A stretch of DNA of 64,000 nucleotides from assembly GCA_026708185.1 (NCBI GenBank), contig JAPOVK010000025.1, forward strand, positions 24,955 through 88,954, read 5' to 3'. The notes under the pieces were generated by a model. That model was not told the DNA's origin. It saw nothing but the letters and a program-made list of their open reading frames with translations, and searched no databases. Below, in pieces: positions 48,216 to 58,501 of this stretch; position 1 is the stretch's first letter; the number at the start of each line of letters is the position of its first letter. The translations under genes and the position numbers were made by a program. Source of the stretch: Gammaproteobacteria bacterium. Lineage in GTDB: Bacteria; Pseudomonadota; Gammaproteobacteria; Pseudomonadales; Azotimanducaceae.

Positions 48216-50474
48216 TCAGGCCTTGGCGTGGCGGGGCTCGATCTCCAAGGCGAGGTCGCCGTCCTCTTCGGTGACGTGCACCACCCCGCCGCCGTCGGCG
48301 AGGTCCCCGAACAGGATGTCCTCCGCAAGCTGGCGTTTGATCCGTTCCTGGATCAGGCGCTGCATCGGCCGGGCCCCCATCTTCTCGTCGTAGCCTTCGC
48401 GCGCGAGCCACTCGCGAGCAGCCTCGTCGACGTCGAGTTCCACCTTCTTGGAGTCCAACTGCGCCTGCAGCTCGGTCAGGAACTTGTCAACGACGGTCTT
48501 GATCACGGCCAGCGGCAAGGACTTGAACTGCACGATCGCATCCAGGCGGTTGCGGAACTCGGGCGTGAACATTCGCTTCAGCACTTCCACGGCGTCCGAG
48601 GAGTGGTCCTGCTCGGTGAAGCCGATGGATGCCCGCGCGGCTTCCTGGGCACCGGCGTTCGTGGTCATGATCAGCACGACGTTGCGGAAATCCGCCTTGC
48701 GCCCGTTGTTGTCGGTCAAGGTGCCGTGGTCCATCACCTGCAGCAACAGGTTGAACACCTCCGGGTGGGCCTTTTCCACCTCGTCGAGCAGTACCACGCT
48801 GTGCGGATGTTTGACCACGGCTTCGGTGAGCAGTCCGCCCTGGTCGAAGCCGACATAGCCAGGTGGCGCGCCGATCAGCCGGGAAACCGTATGCCGTTCC
48901 ATGTACTCCGACATGTCGAAGCGCAGCAACTCCACGCCCATGATGTTCGCCAATTGGCGGCACACCTCCGTCTTGCCGACGCCGGTCGGGCCCGCGAACA
49001 GGAATGACCCGATGGGCTTGCCCTCGACCTTGAGGCCGGCCCGGGACAGCTTGATCGCCGATGCGAGCGTATCGATCGCGTCGTCCTGGCCGAACACGGT
49101 CATCTTGAGCTTCACGTCGAGGTCGCGCAGGGCTTCCTTGTCCGACGTCGTCACCTGGTTCGACGGCACGCGCGCGATCTTCGCCACGACCTGCTCCACG
49201 TCGACCGCACCGATCGACTTCTTGCGACGGCTCGGCGACACCAGCAGTTGCGCGGCACCCGCTTCGTCGATCACGTCGATCGCCTTGTCCGGCATGAAGC
49301 GGTCGGTGATGTAGCGGTCCGACAACTCGGCGGCGGCGCGCAGCGCGCGATCCGTGTAGCGCAGGCTGTAGTGGCTCTCGTAGCGCGACTTCAAGCCTTT
49401 GAGGATCAGGTAGGTGTCATGGACGTCCGGTTCGACGATGTCGATTTTCTGGAACCGCCGTGACAGCGCCCGATCCTTGTCGAAGATGCCGCGGTACTCG
49501 TGATAGGTCGTCGAGCCCATGCAGCGGATCTCGCCCGAGGCCAGCAGAGGCTTCAAGAGGTTCGACGCGTCCATGACGCCGCCGGACGCCGCACCGGCGC
49601 CGATGATGGTATGGATCTCGTCGATGAAGAGGATCGAACCCTCTTCCTTCTGCAGTTCCTTGAGGAGCAGCTTGAAGCGCTTCTCGAAGTCTCCGCGGTA
49701 CTTCGTGCCCGCGAGCAGCGCACCGAGGTCGAGGGCGAGGACGCGGCTCTCGCCCACGACCTCGGGGACCTCGCCGTCGACGATCCGCTTGGCGAGGCCC
49801 TCCGCAATGGCGGTCTTGCCGACGCCGGATTCGCCAACCAGCAGCGGGTTGTTCTTGCGCCGCCGGCAAAGCACCTGGATCACGCGTTCCACCTCGTGGT
49901 CGCGACCGACGAGCGGATCGATCTTGCCGGACTTGGCGAGCGCGTTGAGATCGCTGGCGAATGACTCAAGCGCCGACTGCTCGGCACCCTCCCCTTCCTG
50001 GCGTTCGGCCTCGTCCGGCGCGCCCGCGCCCTCGGGAGCGGTCTTCGAGATCCCGTGCGAGACGTAGTTGATCACGTCCAGGCGGGCGATCGATTGTTCC
50101 TTGAGGCAGGCCACCGCGTGGCTTTCCTGCTCGCCGAACAATGCCACCAGCACGTCGGCGCCGGTCACCGCTTTCTTGCCCTTGGACTGGACGTGGAAGA
50201 CGGCACGATGGACGACCCTTGTGAAGCCGAGTGTCGGCTCCGTCTCCCGCCGCTGGTCGCCGGCGGGAATCAACGGCGTGTGCGAGTCGATGAACTCCTT
50301 GAGCTTGTCGCGCAGCCCGTCCATGTCGGCGCCGACGTTCTTGAGCACATCCTGCGCTTCCGCGTCGTCCAGCAACGCCAGCAACAGGTGTTCGGGGGTG
50401 ACGAACTCGTGGCGCTTCTTGTTGGCCTGCTTGAAGGCCTCGTTCATGGCGGTTTTCAGTTGGTCACTAAACAC
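48216..50474 (-). CDS. clpA: ATP-dependent Clp protease ATP-binding subunit ClpA
   Basis: AAA+ unfoldase of 752 residues that feeds substrates to ClpP. The N-terminal Clp repeats are followed by Walker A GESGVGKT, then the D2 Walker [10 protein letters not shown], Walker [14 protein letters not shown] and the sensor segment near NRLDAIVQF. The IGL-type loop that binds ClpP is expected in D2 but not marked with certainty. The GTG start at 50474 has AGGAG upstream. clpS lies 39 bases upstream on the same strand, forming the classical clpS-clpA unit. Confidence 0.96.
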   Translation of the reverse strand: MFSDQLKTAMNEAFKQANKKRHEFVTPEHLLLALLDDAEAQDVLKNVGADMDGLRDKLKEFIDSHTPLIPAGDQRRETEPTLGFTRVVHRAVFHVQSKGKKAVTGADVLVALFGEQESHAVACLKEQSIARLDVINYVSHGISKTAPEGAGAPDEAERQEGEGAEQSALESFASDLNALAKSGKIDPLVGRDHEVERVIQVLCRRRKNNPLLVGESGVGKTAIAEGLAKRIVDGEVPEVVGESRVLALDLGALLAGTKYRGDFEKRFKLLLKELQKEEGSILFIDEIHTIIGAGAASGGVMDASNLLKPLLASGEIRCMGSTTYHEYRGIFDKDRALSRRFQKIDIVEPDVHDTYLILKGLKSRYESHYSLRYTDRALRAAAELSDRYITDRFMPDKAIDVIDEAGAAQLLVSPSRRKKSIGAVDVEQVVAKIARVPSNQVTTSDKEALRDLDVKLKMTVFGQDDAIDTLASAIKLSRAGLKVEGKPIGSFLFAGPTGVGKTEVCRQLANIMGVELLRFDMSEYMERHTVSRLIGAPPGYVGFDQGGLLTEAVVKHPHSVVLLDEVEKAHPEVFNLLLQVMDHGTLTDNNGRKADFRNVVLIMTTNAGAQEAARASIGFTEQDHSSDAVEVLKRMFTPEFRNRLDAIVQFKSLPLAVIKTVVDKFLTELQAQLDSKKVELDVDEAAREWLAREGYDEKMGARPMQRLIQERIKRQLAEDILFGDLADGGGVVHVTEEDGDLALEIEPRHAKA

Positions 50475-50513
50475 GTCTGCTCCTGTTCGAGGGGCTTACC
50501 GGGGCCATGCGGG

Positions 50514-50858
50514 TCAATCGGTCATCTCGACCGTGGATCGAAGGGGAAACTGGTTTTCCTGCGCGTAGGCGTTGACCTGCTCCGACTTGGTCTCGGCGAT
50601 GTCGCGCGGGAATATGCCGACGACAGCGCTTCCGGTCGTATGGACCGCGTACATCACCTGCCAAGCCTTCTCCTGGTCCATTTGGAAGAACATCATCAAC
50701 ACGTTGACGACGAATTCCATGGGCGTGTAGTCGTCATTGAGCATGATGACCTTGTACATGGGGGGCCGCTTGAGCTTGGGCTCGGCCGGACGTTCCTTGA
50801 CAGCCGTGCCGGTGTCCCAGACCTCGACGTCGTCATCCCCGTCGCCCGCTGCATTCAC
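50514..50858 (-). CDS. clpS: ATP-dependent Clp protease adaptor ClpS
   Basis: A 114-residue adaptor that delivers N-end-rule substrates to ClpA. The conserved core PPMYKVIMLNDDYTPMEFVVNVLMMFFQMDQEKAWQVMYAVHTTGSAVVGIFPRDIAETK is present, including the Asn-Asp pair and the hydrophobic pocket that reads the N-terminal residue. I choose the GTG at 50858. An ATG at 50969 would add 37 residues of basic, poorly conserved sequence with AT-rich third codon positions unlike the gene. The promoter lies at 51020-51049. Confidence 0.9.
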   Translation of the reverse strand: MNAAGDGDDDVEVWDTGTAVKERPAEPKLKRPPMYKVIMLNDDYTPMEFVVNVLMMFFQMDQEKAWQVMYAVHTTGSAVVGIFPRDIAETKSEQVNAYAQENQFPLRSTVEMTD

Positions 50859-51019
50859 ACCGTCAAGCCACGTTGAGCGACCAGCTCGCCACCCCGGCGA
50901 TGCGCCTACCCGTGCCTCAGCAGAGCGTGGACGGGGCGTCCGTGCGACGTCGAAACCGTGATGTTCCATGGTTGTGCTCGAACGCGGAAGTACGGATTGA
51001 TCAACTGGCGGTGTGACCA

Positions 51020-51049
51020 ATCATAGCCAGTTCCAAAACGCATTGTCAC
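51020..51049 (-). promoter_or_regulatory. Predicted sigma-70 promoter of clpS-clpA
   Basis: On the minus strand GTGACA (51044-51049), an 18-base spacer and TATGAT (51020-51025), each matching five of six consensus bases. The predicted start is near 51013. The leader reaches about 155 bases to the GTG start, or 45 to the alternative ATG. Confidence 0.6.
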
Positions 51050-51095
51050 GCGCGGCGAAGCCACGGAGGCGAAGCACCGCGGAGGTCTAGGGCGC

Positions 51096-51101
51096 TTGAC
51101 A
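51096..51101 (+). promoter_or_regulatory. Possible -35 box of cspD
   Basis: A consensus TTGACA lies about 120 bases before the cspD ATG. The -10 region at the expected distance (GACATT-like) is poor, so the promoter is uncertain. A long leader is common for cold-shock genes. Confidence 0.3.
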
Positions 51102-51221
51102 GAACCGGGTCCGAAGGTGGACATTCCGCCGCTGAAATAACGAACACTGTGCGAAAGTGGCCGTGCCCAAGGAGTGCGGTAGTAGCTTAGTCAAGCGCAG
51201 TGGCACGCTGAGGGGGACAGC

Positions 51222-51452
51222 ATGGCCACGGGCACCGTGAAGTGGTTCAACAACGCCAAGGGATACGGATTCGTCGTTCCGGAATCAGGCGGCGACGACA
51301 TCTTCGTGCACTATTCGTCCATACAGATGGATGGCTATCGAACGTTGCGGGCAGGGCAGCCCATTTCCTTCGAGGTCAAGGAAGGACCCAAGGGGCTGCA
51401 CGCCGTGAACATCCGTCTAGAGGGCGCCCCGCCCGACGGCGCCCCCGACTGA
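51222..51452 (+). CDS. cspD: Cold-shock-domain protein, CspD-like
   Basis: A 76-residue single cold-shock domain. RNP1 is KGYGFVVP and RNP2 is DIFVHYSSI, the aromatic residues that bind single-stranded nucleic acid. AGGGGGA precedes the ATG. Its position divergent from clpS-clpA matches the cspD-clpS-clpA order of many gammaproteobacteria, and its composition fits CspD, a replication-inhibiting stationary-phase protein in E. coli. It converges on icd with a 27-base gap. Confidence 0.9.
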   Translation: MATGTVKWFNNAKGYGFVVPESGGDDIFVHYSSIQMDGYRTLRAGQPISFEVKEGPKGLHAVNIRLEGAPPDGAPD

Positions 51453-51479
51453 CCTTGACGGGCGGCGCCGCGCCATCCG

Positions 51480-52736
51480 CTACATCTTGGCGATCATCGC
51501 GTCGCCGAACTCCGAGCACTTGAGCAAGGTGGCGCCGCTCATCAGACGTTCGAAGTCGTAGGTCACGGTCTTCTCGGAGATGGCGCCTTCCATGCCTTGT
51601 ACGATGAGGTCCGCGGCCTCTCGCCAGCCCATGTGGCGCAGCATCATCTCCGCCGACAGGATCAGCGAACCCGGGTTCACCTTGTCCTGGCCGGCATACT
51701 TCGGCGCCGTCCCGTGGGTGGCCTCGAAAAGCGCCACCGTGTCGCCGATGTTCGCTCCCGGCGCTATGCCGATCCCGCCGACCTGCGCCGCCAGCGCGTC
51801 CGACAGGTAGTCGCCGTTCAAGTTCATGGTGGCGATGACGTCGTACTCGTCCGGGCGTGTCAGGATCTGCTGCAGCATCGCGTCGGCAATCATGTCCTTA
51901 ATGACGATCTGCTTGCCGGTGCGGGGGTTCTCGAGTTGATGCCACGGGCCACCGTCTAACGGCGTGGCGCCGAACTCGTCGGCGGCGAGCTCGTAGCCCC
52001 AGTCCTTGAAGGCGCCTTCCGTGAACTTCATGATGTTGCCCTTGTGCACGAAGGTCACCGAGTCGCGATCCTCGGCGATCGCGTACTGCAGCGCCTTGCG
52101 CACCAGGCGCTGCGTGCCCTGAACCGAAACGGGCTTCACGCCGATGCCGCAGTTCGTGGGGAAGCGAATCTTGGCGACCCCCATGTCGTCGCGCAGGAAG
52201 GCGATGACCTTGTCCGCATCCGCGGAACCCGCCTCCCATTCGACACCGGCGTAGATGTCCTCGGTGTTCTCCCGGAAGATCACCATGTCGGTCTTTTCCG
52301 GCGCCCTCACAGGGCTCGGCACCCCATTCAGCCAGCGCACTGGGCGTTGGCAAACGTAGAGGTCGAGGTGCTGGCGTAGAGCGACATTCAGCGACCTGAT
52401 CCCGCCGCCAACCGGCGTCGTCATCGGTCCCTTGATACCGACCACGAACTCGCGCATCGCGTTAAGCGTCTCTTCGGGCAACCACTCGTCCGCGCCGTAG
52501 ACGGCAAGCGACTTCTCGCCCGAATAAACCTCCATCCACACGATTCGGCGCGTTCCGCCGTAGGCTTTGGCGATCGCTGCGTCGACGACCTTGCGCATCA
52601 CCGGCGTGATGTCGACGCCGATGCCGTCACCCTCGATGAAGGGGATGATCGGCTGGTCAGGCACATTCAGCGTGCCGCCTTCGGCGACCGTGATCTTCTC
52701 GCCGGTAGACGGCACGTCAATGTGTTCGTAGCCCAT
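51480..52736 (-). CDS. icd: NADP-dependent isocitrate dehydrogenase
   Basis: A 418-residue enzyme of the citric acid cycle that oxidises isocitrate to 2-oxoglutarate. Ser115 in [14 protein letters not shown] is the serine that AceK phosphorylates in E. coli; it is conserved here. [17 protein letters not shown] carries the Lys-Tyr pair that gives NADP specificity. The ATG at 52736 fits the family start. A TACAAT -10 box lies at 52775-52780. Carbon flow between this enzyme and the isocitrate lyase gene nearby could be set by Icd phosphorylation, although aceK is not in the window. Confidence 0.95.
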   Translation of the reverse strand: MGYEHIDVPSTGEKITVAEGGTLNVPDQPIIPFIEGDGIGVDITPVMRKVVDAAIAKAYGGTRRIVWMEVYSGEKSLAVYGADEWLPEETLNAMREFVVGIKGPMTTPVGGGIRSLNVALRQHLDLYVCQRPVRWLNGVPSPVRAPEKTDMVIFRENTEDIYAGVEWEAGSADADKVIAFLRDDMGVAKIRFPTNCGIGVKPVSVQGTQRLVRKALQYAIAEDRDSVTFVHKGNIMKFTEGAFKDWGYELAADEFGATPLDGGPWHQLENPRTGKQIVIKDMIADAMLQQILTRPDEYDVIATMNLNGDYLSDALAAQVGGIGIAPGANIGDTVALFEATHGTAPKYAGQDKVNPGSLILSAEMMLRHMGWREAADLIVQGMEGAISEKTVTYDFERLMSGATLLKCSEFGDAMIAKM

Positions 52737-52774
52737 GCGCTTGTGCCCTCGACCTCGCTGATGAAAAGCGCGGC

Positions 52775-52780
52775 ATTGTA
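52775..52780 (-). promoter_or_regulatory. Probable -10 box of icd
   Basis: TACAAT on the minus strand lies 39 bases before the icd ATG. The -35 region is weak. Confidence 0.4.
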
Positions 52781-52829
52781 CATCAGCGGCGGAAGCCGAC
52801 TGTGGTGTCGGTATCGGCATCGTACCTGC

Positions 52830-52849
52830 GGCGCCGCCACGGCGGCGCC
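52830..52849. terminator. GC palindrome directly after moaE
   Basis: GGCGCCGCC and GGCGGCGCC form a 9-bp stem with a two-base loop, immediately after the moaE stop. No T-run follows on the minus strand, so an intrinsic terminator is only possible. Confidence 0.4.
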
Positions 52850-52850
52850 G

Positions 52851-53306
52851 TCACCAACCGCCTCGCCGCTCCCGGTCGCTGTCGGTGGCAGTGATCCAAG
52901 CGTCGCCGCCGTCGCGACGTTCCTTCTTCCAGATGACGGCGTCCGTCTTCAGGTAGTCCATGAGGAATTCGCAAGCTGCGAACGCGTCCGGGCGGTGACT
53001 CGACGCCACCATGACGAGCACGATCTGGTCGCCAGGCGCGAGATCGCCCACCCGATGAATCACGGTGACGTCGAGCAGCCGCCATCGGTTCGCCGCCTCG
53101 GCGCAAATCCGCTCGATGCTGCTCTCCGTCATCCCCGGGTAGTGCTCGAGGTACAGGCCGCGAACGGCGTCGTGATCCGCCCGATCGCGCACCAATCCTC
53201 CGAACGCCACCACCGCGCCCGCCCCCTTGGCGCAACGCGCCCGGCAGGCCGCCCACTCCGCCGCGAGGTCGAAGTCCGCACGCTGGATGCGCACAGCGGT
53301 GTTCAC
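52851..53306 (-). CDS. moaE: Molybdopterin synthase large subunit
   Basis: A 151-residue subunit of molybdopterin synthase, which inserts sulfur carried by MoaD into precursor Z. It carries the family segments GAGAVVAFGGLVRD, LYLEHYPGM and VIHRVGDLAPGD...VASSHRPDAFAACEFLMDYLKTDAVIWKKE. The Lys in WKKE is the catalytic lysine. The GTG at 53306 starts eight bases after the moaD stop; V5 is a less likely start. Expressed with moaC and moaD. Confidence 0.9.
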   Translation of the reverse strand: MNTAVRIQRADFDLAAEWAACRARCAKGAGAVVAFGGLVRDRADHDAVRGLYLEHYPGMTESSIERICAEAANRWRLLDVTVIHRVGDLAPGDQIVLVMVASSHRPDAFAACEFLMDYLKTDAVIWKKERRDGGDAWITATDSDRERRGGW

Positions 53307-53314
53307 TTCAGCCG

Positions 53315-53566
53315 TCAACCGCCGGTCACCGGTGGCAGGAAGGCGACTTCGTCGCCACTGGCGAGAGCGGCATCGCCGCGAACGATGCGCTGATTCACCG
53401 CAACCTGGACGCCGGCGGCGCAGATCGCCTCCCACTGCGTCGCATCGAGCCGGCATCGCAACTGGTCGCGAACACTGGCTAGCGTCGACCCGGGCAACTG
53501 CAGGTCCATCGTCTCGTGGTCGATCACCTCCCGCAGCGACGCGAAGAAGCGCACGGTGACGTTCAC
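53315..53566 (-). CDS. moaD: Molybdopterin synthase sulfur-carrier subunit
   Basis: An 83-residue ubiquitin-like protein ending in Gly-Gly, where sulfur is attached as thiocarboxylate. The N-terminal [12 protein letters not shown] and C-terminal AFLPPVTGG are typical. Its GTG start overlaps the moaC TGA (GTGA). The moaE GTG lies eight bases after its stop. Confidence 0.9.
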   Translation of the reverse strand: MNVTVRFFASLREVIDHETMDLQLPGSTLASVRDQLRCRLDATQWEAICAAGVQVAVNQRIVRGDAALASGDEVAFLPPVTGG

Positions 53567-54063
53567 GGCTCACCTCGGCCCGCACTCGCCGGTGCTCGCG
53601 TCCAGGCTCCGGACTTGCCGCCGGACTTGGCGACCAGGCCCAGGTTCTCTACGGTCATGCCACGGTCATGGGCCTTGCACATATCGTAGACGGTCAGTGC
53701 GGCGACGGCCGCCGCGGTCAACGCCTCCATCTCGACCCCGGTAGGGCCGGCCACCTTGCACACCGCCTCGATGGTCAAGGCGTCGTCGCCATCGGGAGCA
53801 AACTCGATGCCGACCTTGGTCAGCGCCAGGGGGTGGCACAGCGGGATGAACTCGCTGGTTCGCTTGGCGGCCTGGATGCCGGCCACCCGAGCAACGGCCA
53901 GAACGTCGCCCTTGGCGACACCGTCGGCGTAAATGGCCGCGAGCGTGCCTTTCGCCATGCGCACGACGGCCTGCGCGCGCGCTTCTCGGGCCGTGGTTGC
54001 CTTGCCGGAGACATCGACCATCGACGCCTCGCCGCGGGCGTTGAGATGGGTCAACCGCGTCAT
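53563..54063 (-). CDS. moaC: Cyclic pyranopterin monophosphate synthase
   Basis: A 166-residue enzyme that makes the cyclic pyranopterin intermediate of molybdenum cofactor synthesis. The [11 protein letters not shown] and [37 protein letters not shown] motifs are strongly conserved, including the Lys and Asp of the active site. The ATG at 54063 fits the family start; the longer frame upstream is antisense to mnmA. First gene of moaC-moaD-moaE, divergent from mnmA with 54 bases between. Confidence 0.93.
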   Translation of the reverse strand: MTRLTHLNARGEASMVDVSGKATTAREARAQAVVRMAKGTLAAIYADGVAKGDVLAVARVAGIQAAKRTSEFIPLCHPLALTKVGIEFAPDGDDALTIEAVCKVAGPTGVEMEALTAAAVAALTVYDMCKAHDRGMTVENLGLVAKSGGKSGAWTRAPASAGRGEP

Positions 54064-54081
54064 GCGCCGAGCATAGCACGC

Positions 54082-54087
54082 TATAAT
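54082..54087 (+). promoter_or_regulatory. Probable -10 box of mnmA
   Basis: A consensus TATAAT lies 31 bases before the mnmA GTG. It supports a start at 54118 or 54133 and excludes the longer open frame. The -35 region overlaps the moaC start and is weak. Confidence 0.45.
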
Positions 54088-54117
54088 TCCCTGTCGGTTC
54101 TCCAAGCGACTGATCCG

Positions 54118-55182
54118 GTGGCAGATTCCGTGATGGTGGGCATGTCCGGCGGCGTCGACTCCGCGGTGAGCGCGCTCATCCTCTTGGAGCGCGGCTACGA
54201 CGTCGCCGGGTTGTTCATGAAGAACTGGGACGAGGACGACGGGACGGAGTACTGCACGGCCGAGGCCGATCATGCGGACGCGGCGGACGTCTGCGAGCGC
54301 CTCGGGATCCCACTGCATACCGCCAATTTCTCCGCCGAGTACTGGGACAACGTCTTCGAGGCGTTCCTGGCCGACTACCGGGGCGCTCGGACGCCGAATC
54401 CCGACGTCCTGTGCAACCGGGAGATCAAGTTCAAGCAGTTCGCCGACTACGCCGCCCTGCTCGGCTACGAGCGCATCGCCACGGGCCACTACGCCCGACG
54501 GACTTCCCCGGGCGAACCCTTCCGACTCTACAAGGGAAGCGATCCGGGCAAGGACCAGACCTACTTCCTGCAGGCGGTCCCGAGAGCCGACCTCGAAGGT
54601 TGCCTGTTCCCGATCGGCGAAATGACCAAAACCAAGGTCCGCGCCCGTGCACGGCATGCCGGGCTGCGCGTCCATGACAAGAAGGACAGCACCGGCATCT
54701 GCTTCATCGGCGAACGCCGGTTCCAGGACTTCCTCTCCCGCTACGTCGCCGACCAACCCGGTGCCATCGTCGACGCGGCGGGCACGGTGCTGGGCGAACA
54801 CCGCGGACTCGCGTTCTATACGCTCGGCCAGCGCCAAGGCTTGAGCGTCGGCGGCCTCAAGGGCCGCCCCGAGAAGCCGTGGTACGTGGCCGGCAAAGAC
54901 CCTGCCGCCAATCACCTGGTCGTCTCGCAGTGCGCCAGCGACCTCGAGACCCGCAACCTGCGCGCATCGCAGTTGAACTGGATCGCCGCGCCGCAGGAAG
55001 GGCGCTGCATGGCCAAGACGCGCTACCGGCAACCGGACCAGGTCTGCGTGCTAGCGCTCGACGGCGATTGCGGCGAGGTCACCTTTGATCAGCCGCAGCG
55101 CGCGGTAACGCCCGGCCAGTACGTTGCCTTCTACGACGGCGACGAGTGCCTGGGCGGCGGACGTATCGAGGCGACTTGGTAG
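54118..55182 (+). CDS. mnmA: tRNA-specific 2-thiouridylase
   Basis: A 354-residue PP-loop enzyme that thiolates U34 of Lys, Glu and Gln tRNAs. The ATP-binding SGGVDS loop is at residues 10-15. The first catalytic cysteine is in [13 protein letters not shown], the second in [18 protein letters not shown] and [10 protein letters not shown] are also family motifs. The start is the GTG at 54118 (or the ATG at 54133), following the -10 box. Four bases separate the stop from purB. Confidence 0.95.
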   Translation: MADSVMVGMSGGVDSAVSALILLERGYDVAGLFMKNWDEDDGTEYCTAEADHADAADVCERLGIPLHTANFSAEYWDNVFEAFLADYRGARTPNPDVLCNREIKFKQFADYAALLGYERIATGHYARRTSPGEPFRLYKGSDPGKDQTYFLQAVPRADLEGCLFPIGEMTKTKVRARARHAGLRVHDKKDSTGICFIGERRFQDFLSRYVADQPGAIVDAAGTVLGEHRGLAFYTLGQRQGLSVGGLKGRPEKPWYVAGKDPAANHLVVSQCASDLETRNLRASQLNWIAAPQEGRCMAKTRYRQPDQVCVLALDGDCGEVTFDQPQRAVTPGQYVAFYDGDECLGGGRIEATW

Positions 55183-55186
55183 CGCC

Positions 55187-57007
55187 ATGGCGAAGGTCCA
55201 AGACGACCTGTCCCCGCTGACCGCGATCTCGCCGATCGACGGCCGGTATCGATCACGCGCATCGGTGCTGGCGCCGATCGCCTCCGAGTACGGGCTGATG
55301 CGCTATCGCGTGCGCGTGGAGGTGGCTTGGTTCATCCACTTGGCCGCTTGCCCCGGGGTCGCCGGGCTACCGGGGCTGAGCCCCGATCAGCGCACGGCGG
55401 CGGAGGCCGTCGCCGGCGAGTTCGACGTCGCCGATGCCGCCGCCATCCGTGACCTCGAGGCCGAGACCAACCACGACGTGAAGGCGGTCGAGTATTTCGT
55501 CAAGGGTCGGGTGGCCCGAATCGATGGCCTGCAACCCTATCTCGAGTACGTACACTTCGGATGCACCTCGGAGGACATCAACAACCTCGCCTACGCGCTC
55601 ATGCTGCGCGACGCCCGGGACACGGTGCTCGTGCCCGCCATGGCCGATCTCATCGACGCGCTGCGCCGACTTGCCGCGGGGTTGGCCGACGTCCCCATGT
55701 TGGCGCGGACCCACGGCCAGCCGGCCTCCCCGACCACCGTCGGCAAGGAGCTGGCGAACTTCGTCGCACGTTTCGATCGCCAACTCGCGCAGATCCGCAA
55801 CACGCCCATTCTCGGCAAGATCAACGGCGCCGTCGGCAACTACAACGCCCACGTCGTCGCGTACCCGGATGTGGACTGGCCCGCCGAGAGCCGTAAGTTC
55901 CTGGAGGGCTTGGGGCTCGCGGTGAATCCCTACACGACCCAGATCGAGCCGCACGACTACATGGCGGAGTTGTTCCACGCCCTGTCACGTTTCAACCAGG
56001 TACTGCTCGATTTCGATCGCGACATCTGGGGTTACGTCGCGCTCGGCTACTTCCGCCAGCGCAAGGTCGAGGGCGAAACCGGCAGTTCGACCATGCCGCA
56101 CAAGGTCAACCCCATCGACTTCGAGAACTCGGAAGGCAACGTCGGTCTGGCCAACGCGCTCTTGGGCCACCTCGCCGACAAGCTGCCGGTGTCGCGCTGG
56201 CAGCGCGACCTGTCCGACTCCACCGCGCTGCGCAACGTCGGCACGGCCTTGGGGCACTGCCTAGTCGCCTATTCCAGTGCGATGCGTGGCTTAGGCAAGC
56301 TGGCCGTGGATCACGACAAGCTCGACCACGACCTCGACGACGCCTGGGAGGTCTTGGCCGAGGCAGTGCAAACGCTGATGCGCGCGAACGGGAGTCCTGA
56401 ACCGTACGAGCAGTTGAAGCGGCTGACGCGGGGCGAGCGGCTTGACGAAGCGGTCTACCGCGATCTGCTCGACCAACTCGACCTCGACGACAGCGCGCGC
56501 GAACGCCTGACACGCCTGCGGCCCAGGGACTACCTCGGCCTTGCCGCCGTGTTGGCGCAGGATGCCGCCACGGCGTCGCCCGGTCCCCGCGTCTACGAGG
56601 TCGCATGGCGTACCCACGGCGATGCGCTCAAGGCCTTGCGCCGCACCGTGTTCGTCGAAGAACAGGGCGTTCCCGAAGCCGAGGAGTGGGACGGCCAGGA
56701 CGAGGCAAGCCGTCACTTCATCGCGGAGGACGACACCGGCACGGCGGTCGGCACGGCGCGGCTGATGCCATCCGGACAGATCGGGCGGATGGCCGTATTG
56801 AAGCCCCTGCGCGGCAAAGGCATCGGCGCCCGGCTGCTCGCCGCCGCGGTCGATGCCGCCCGTCAAGGCGGCTCCGAGCGGATCTTCCTCCATGCGCAAA
56901 CCCAAGCCGCAGGTTTCTACGAACGCGCGGGCTTCCGAGGCGCCGGCGAGACATTCATGGAAGCCGGAATCGAGCATCGCCCGATGGAGCTCGACACGGA
57001 CACCTAG
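55187..57007 (+). CDS. purB: Adenylosuccinate lyase fused to a GNAT acetyltransferase
   Basis: A 606-residue two-domain protein. Residues 1 to about 458 are adenylosuccinate lyase, which makes AMP and AICAR by releasing fumarate; GSSTMPHKVNPIDFE (299-313) is the catalytic loop, and TSED (127-130) and the His in ARTHGQP (173-179) are also conserved. A short linker (459-467, ATASPGP) leads to a GNAT domain (about 468-606) with the acetyl-CoA loop RGKGIG (542-547), the EEQGVP motif and FYERAGF. GNAT proteins resembling ElaA/YjcF usually have this start. No stop or frame slip interrupts the join, so the fusion seems real. Confidence 0.9.
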   Translation: MAKVQDDLSPLTAISPIDGRYRSRASVLAPIASEYGLMRYRVRVEVAWFIHLAACPGVAGLPGLSPDQRTAAEAVAGEFDVADAAAIRDLEAETNHDVKAVEYFVKGRVARIDGLQPYLEYVHFGCTSEDINNLAYALMLRDARDTVLVPAMADLIDALRRLAAGLADVPMLARTHGQPASPTTVGKELANFVARFDRQLAQIRNTPILGKINGAVGNYNAHVVAYPDVDWPAESRKFLEGLGLAVNPYTTQIEPHDYMAELFHALSRFNQVLLDFDRDIWGYVALGYFRQRKVEGETGSSTMPHKVNPIDFENSEGNVGLANALLGHLADKLPVSRWQRDLSDSTALRNVGTALGHCLVAYSSAMRGLGKLAVDHDKLDHDLDDAWEVLAEAVQTLMRANGSPEPYEQLKRLTRGERLDEAVYRDLLDQLDLDDSARERLTRLRPRDYLGLAAVLAQDAATASPGPRVYEVAWRTHGDALKALRRTVFVEEQGVPEAEEWDGQDEASRHFIAEDDTGTAVGTARLMPSGQIGRMAVLKPLRGKGIGARLLAAAVDAARQGGSERIFLHAQTQAAGFYERAGFRGAGETFMEAGIEHRPMELDTDT

Positions 57008-57130
57008 GCGTCTTTGCAGGCGACTAGAAACGCCGTTTTCGGCGCCTTCGCCGGCAGGCAAAAAACGCATTGCGCGCCCTCCCGACTATCTATATGGTTG
57101 CGCACTTTTTTTGCCACGGAGAACGGAGAG

Positions 57131-58438
57131 ATGGCCTTGCACTACGTGCCGAGAAAGCCACGCGCGGAACAGATCAGGGAACTCGAAGAGGAATGGGAGT
57201 CCAACCCGCGCTGGTCGAGCGTCAAACGCGGCTACACGGCCGCGGACGTCGTCAACCTCCGCGGCACGATTCCGCACCGCAGCATGCTCGCCGCCCATGG
57301 CGCCGACAAGCTCTGGGACCTGCTCCAGGGTAACGACTTCGTGAACTGCCTGGGCGCCGTCACCGGTGGGCAGGCCGTGCAGCAGGTCAAGGCGGGCATC
57401 AAGGCCATCTACCTCTCCGGGTGGCAGGTGGCGGCGGACAACAACACCTCCGAGACCATGTATCCGGACCAGTCGCTCTACGCCGTCAACTCCGTTCCGA
57501 GCGTCGTCAACCGCATCAACAACGCTTTCCGACGCGCCGACGAGATTCAGTGGGCCACCGGCGTCGACGACGGCATCGACTTCTACGCGCCGATCGTCGC
57601 GGACGCGGAAGCCGGCTTCGGCGGGCTGCTCAACGCCTTCGAACTGATGAAGGCGATGATCGCCGCCGGCGCCGCCGGTGTGCACTTCGAAGACCAATTG
57701 GCGTCGGTGAAGAAGTGCGGCCACATGGGCGGCAAGGTCCTCGTGCCGACGGTTGAAGCCGTGCAGAAACTCATCGCCGCGCGGTTGGCGGCGGACGTCT
57801 GCGATGTGCCGACCGTGCTGATGGCGCGCACGGACGCCAACGCTGCCGACATGGTCACCAGCGACATCGACGACTGGGACAAGCCCTTTCTCACCGGCGA
57901 GCGCACGCCCGAAGGCTTCTACCGAACGCGCAACGGCCTGCGGCAGGCGATTTCCCGCGGCCTCGCCTACGCGCCCTACGCAGACCTCATCTGGTGCGAA
58001 ACCGCCGTGCCCGATCTCGACGAGGCGCAAGCGTTCGCCGATGCGATCCACGAGCACTACCCCGACCAGATGCTCGCCTACAACTGCTCGCCCTCATTCA
58101 ACTGGAAGGCCAACCTGGACGACGCGACGATCGCCAAGTTCCAGCGTGAACTGGCGGCCATGGGCTACAAGTTCCAGTTCATCACCTTGGCCGGCATCCA
58201 CAGCATGTGGTTCAACATGTACGACTTGAGCCGCGACTACGTGAATCGGCAGATGTCGGCCTACGTGGATCTCCAGGAGAAGGAGTTCGCCGCAACCAAC
58301 GCGGGCTACTCGTTCGTCAGCCATCAACAGGAGGTCGGGACCGGCTACTTCGACCGGGTGGCGGAAGTGATCCAAGGCGGCCAGTCCTCGGTCACCGCGC
58401 TGACGGGGTCCACTGAGGAAGCGCAGTTCGCAAGCTAG
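57131..58438 (+). CDS. aceA: Isocitrate lyase
   Basis: A 435-residue enzyme of the glyoxylate shunt that splits isocitrate into glyoxylate and succinate. The catalytic KKCGHMGGK lies at 194-202 with Cys196. [15 protein letters not shown] and YNCSPSFNW are family markers. GGAGAG immediately precedes the ATG. The 3' end, including the stop codon, is duplicated in tandem just downstream, followed by a strong hairpin. Malate synthase is not in the window. It converges on a small membrane-protein gene. Confidence 0.95.
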   Translation: MALHYVPRKPRAEQIRELEEEWESNPRWSSVKRGYTAADVVNLRGTIPHRSMLAAHGADKLWDLLQGNDFVNCLGAVTGGQAVQQVKAGIKAIYLSGWQVAADNNTSETMYPDQSLYAVNSVPSVVNRINNAFRRADEIQWATGVDDGIDFYAPIVADAEAGFGGLLNAFELMKAMIAAGAAGVHFEDQLASVKKCGHMGGKVLVPTVEAVQKLIAARLAADVCDVPTVLMARTDANAADMVTSDIDDWDKPFLTGERTPEGFYRTRNGLRQAISRGLAYAPYADLIWCETAVPDLDEAQAFADAIHEHYPDQMLAYNCSPSFNWKANLDDATIAKFQRELAAMGYKFQFITLAGIHSMWFNMYDLSRDYVNRQMSAYVDLQEKEFAATNAGYSFVSHQQEVGTGYFDRVAEVIQGGQSSVTALTGSTEEAQFAS

Positions 58439-58469
58439 AACTGCGTCCGCAGTTCGCAAGCTAGAACTG
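58423..58469 (+). repeat. Tandem duplication of the aceA 3' end
   Basis: A 21-base unit occurs at 58423-58443 and again at 58449-58469, a period of 26. The first copy contains the aceA TAG. Each can fold a stem, GCAGTTC with GAACTG(C), around GCAAGCTA. The second copy is non-coding. Confidence 0.9.
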
Positions 58470-58475
58470 ATCTGA

Positions 58476-58500
58476 GGGCGGCGGCTTACGACCGCCGCCC
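58476..58500. terminator. Strong GC hairpin between convergent aceA and a membrane-protein gene
   Basis: A perfect 9-bp stem, GGGCGGCGG with CCGCCGCCC, encloses a 7-base loop. It is placed just after both genes' stops, so it could act for both. Only two T bases follow on the plus strand. Confidence 0.5.
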
Positions 58501-58501
58501 T

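Noticed and set aside
50859..50969. Longer ClpS from an ATG at 50969
   Set aside because: The added 37 codons have many A/T third positions and an Arg-rich product; the family length fits the GTG at 50858. It is not fully excluded, as the promoter gives it a short leader.
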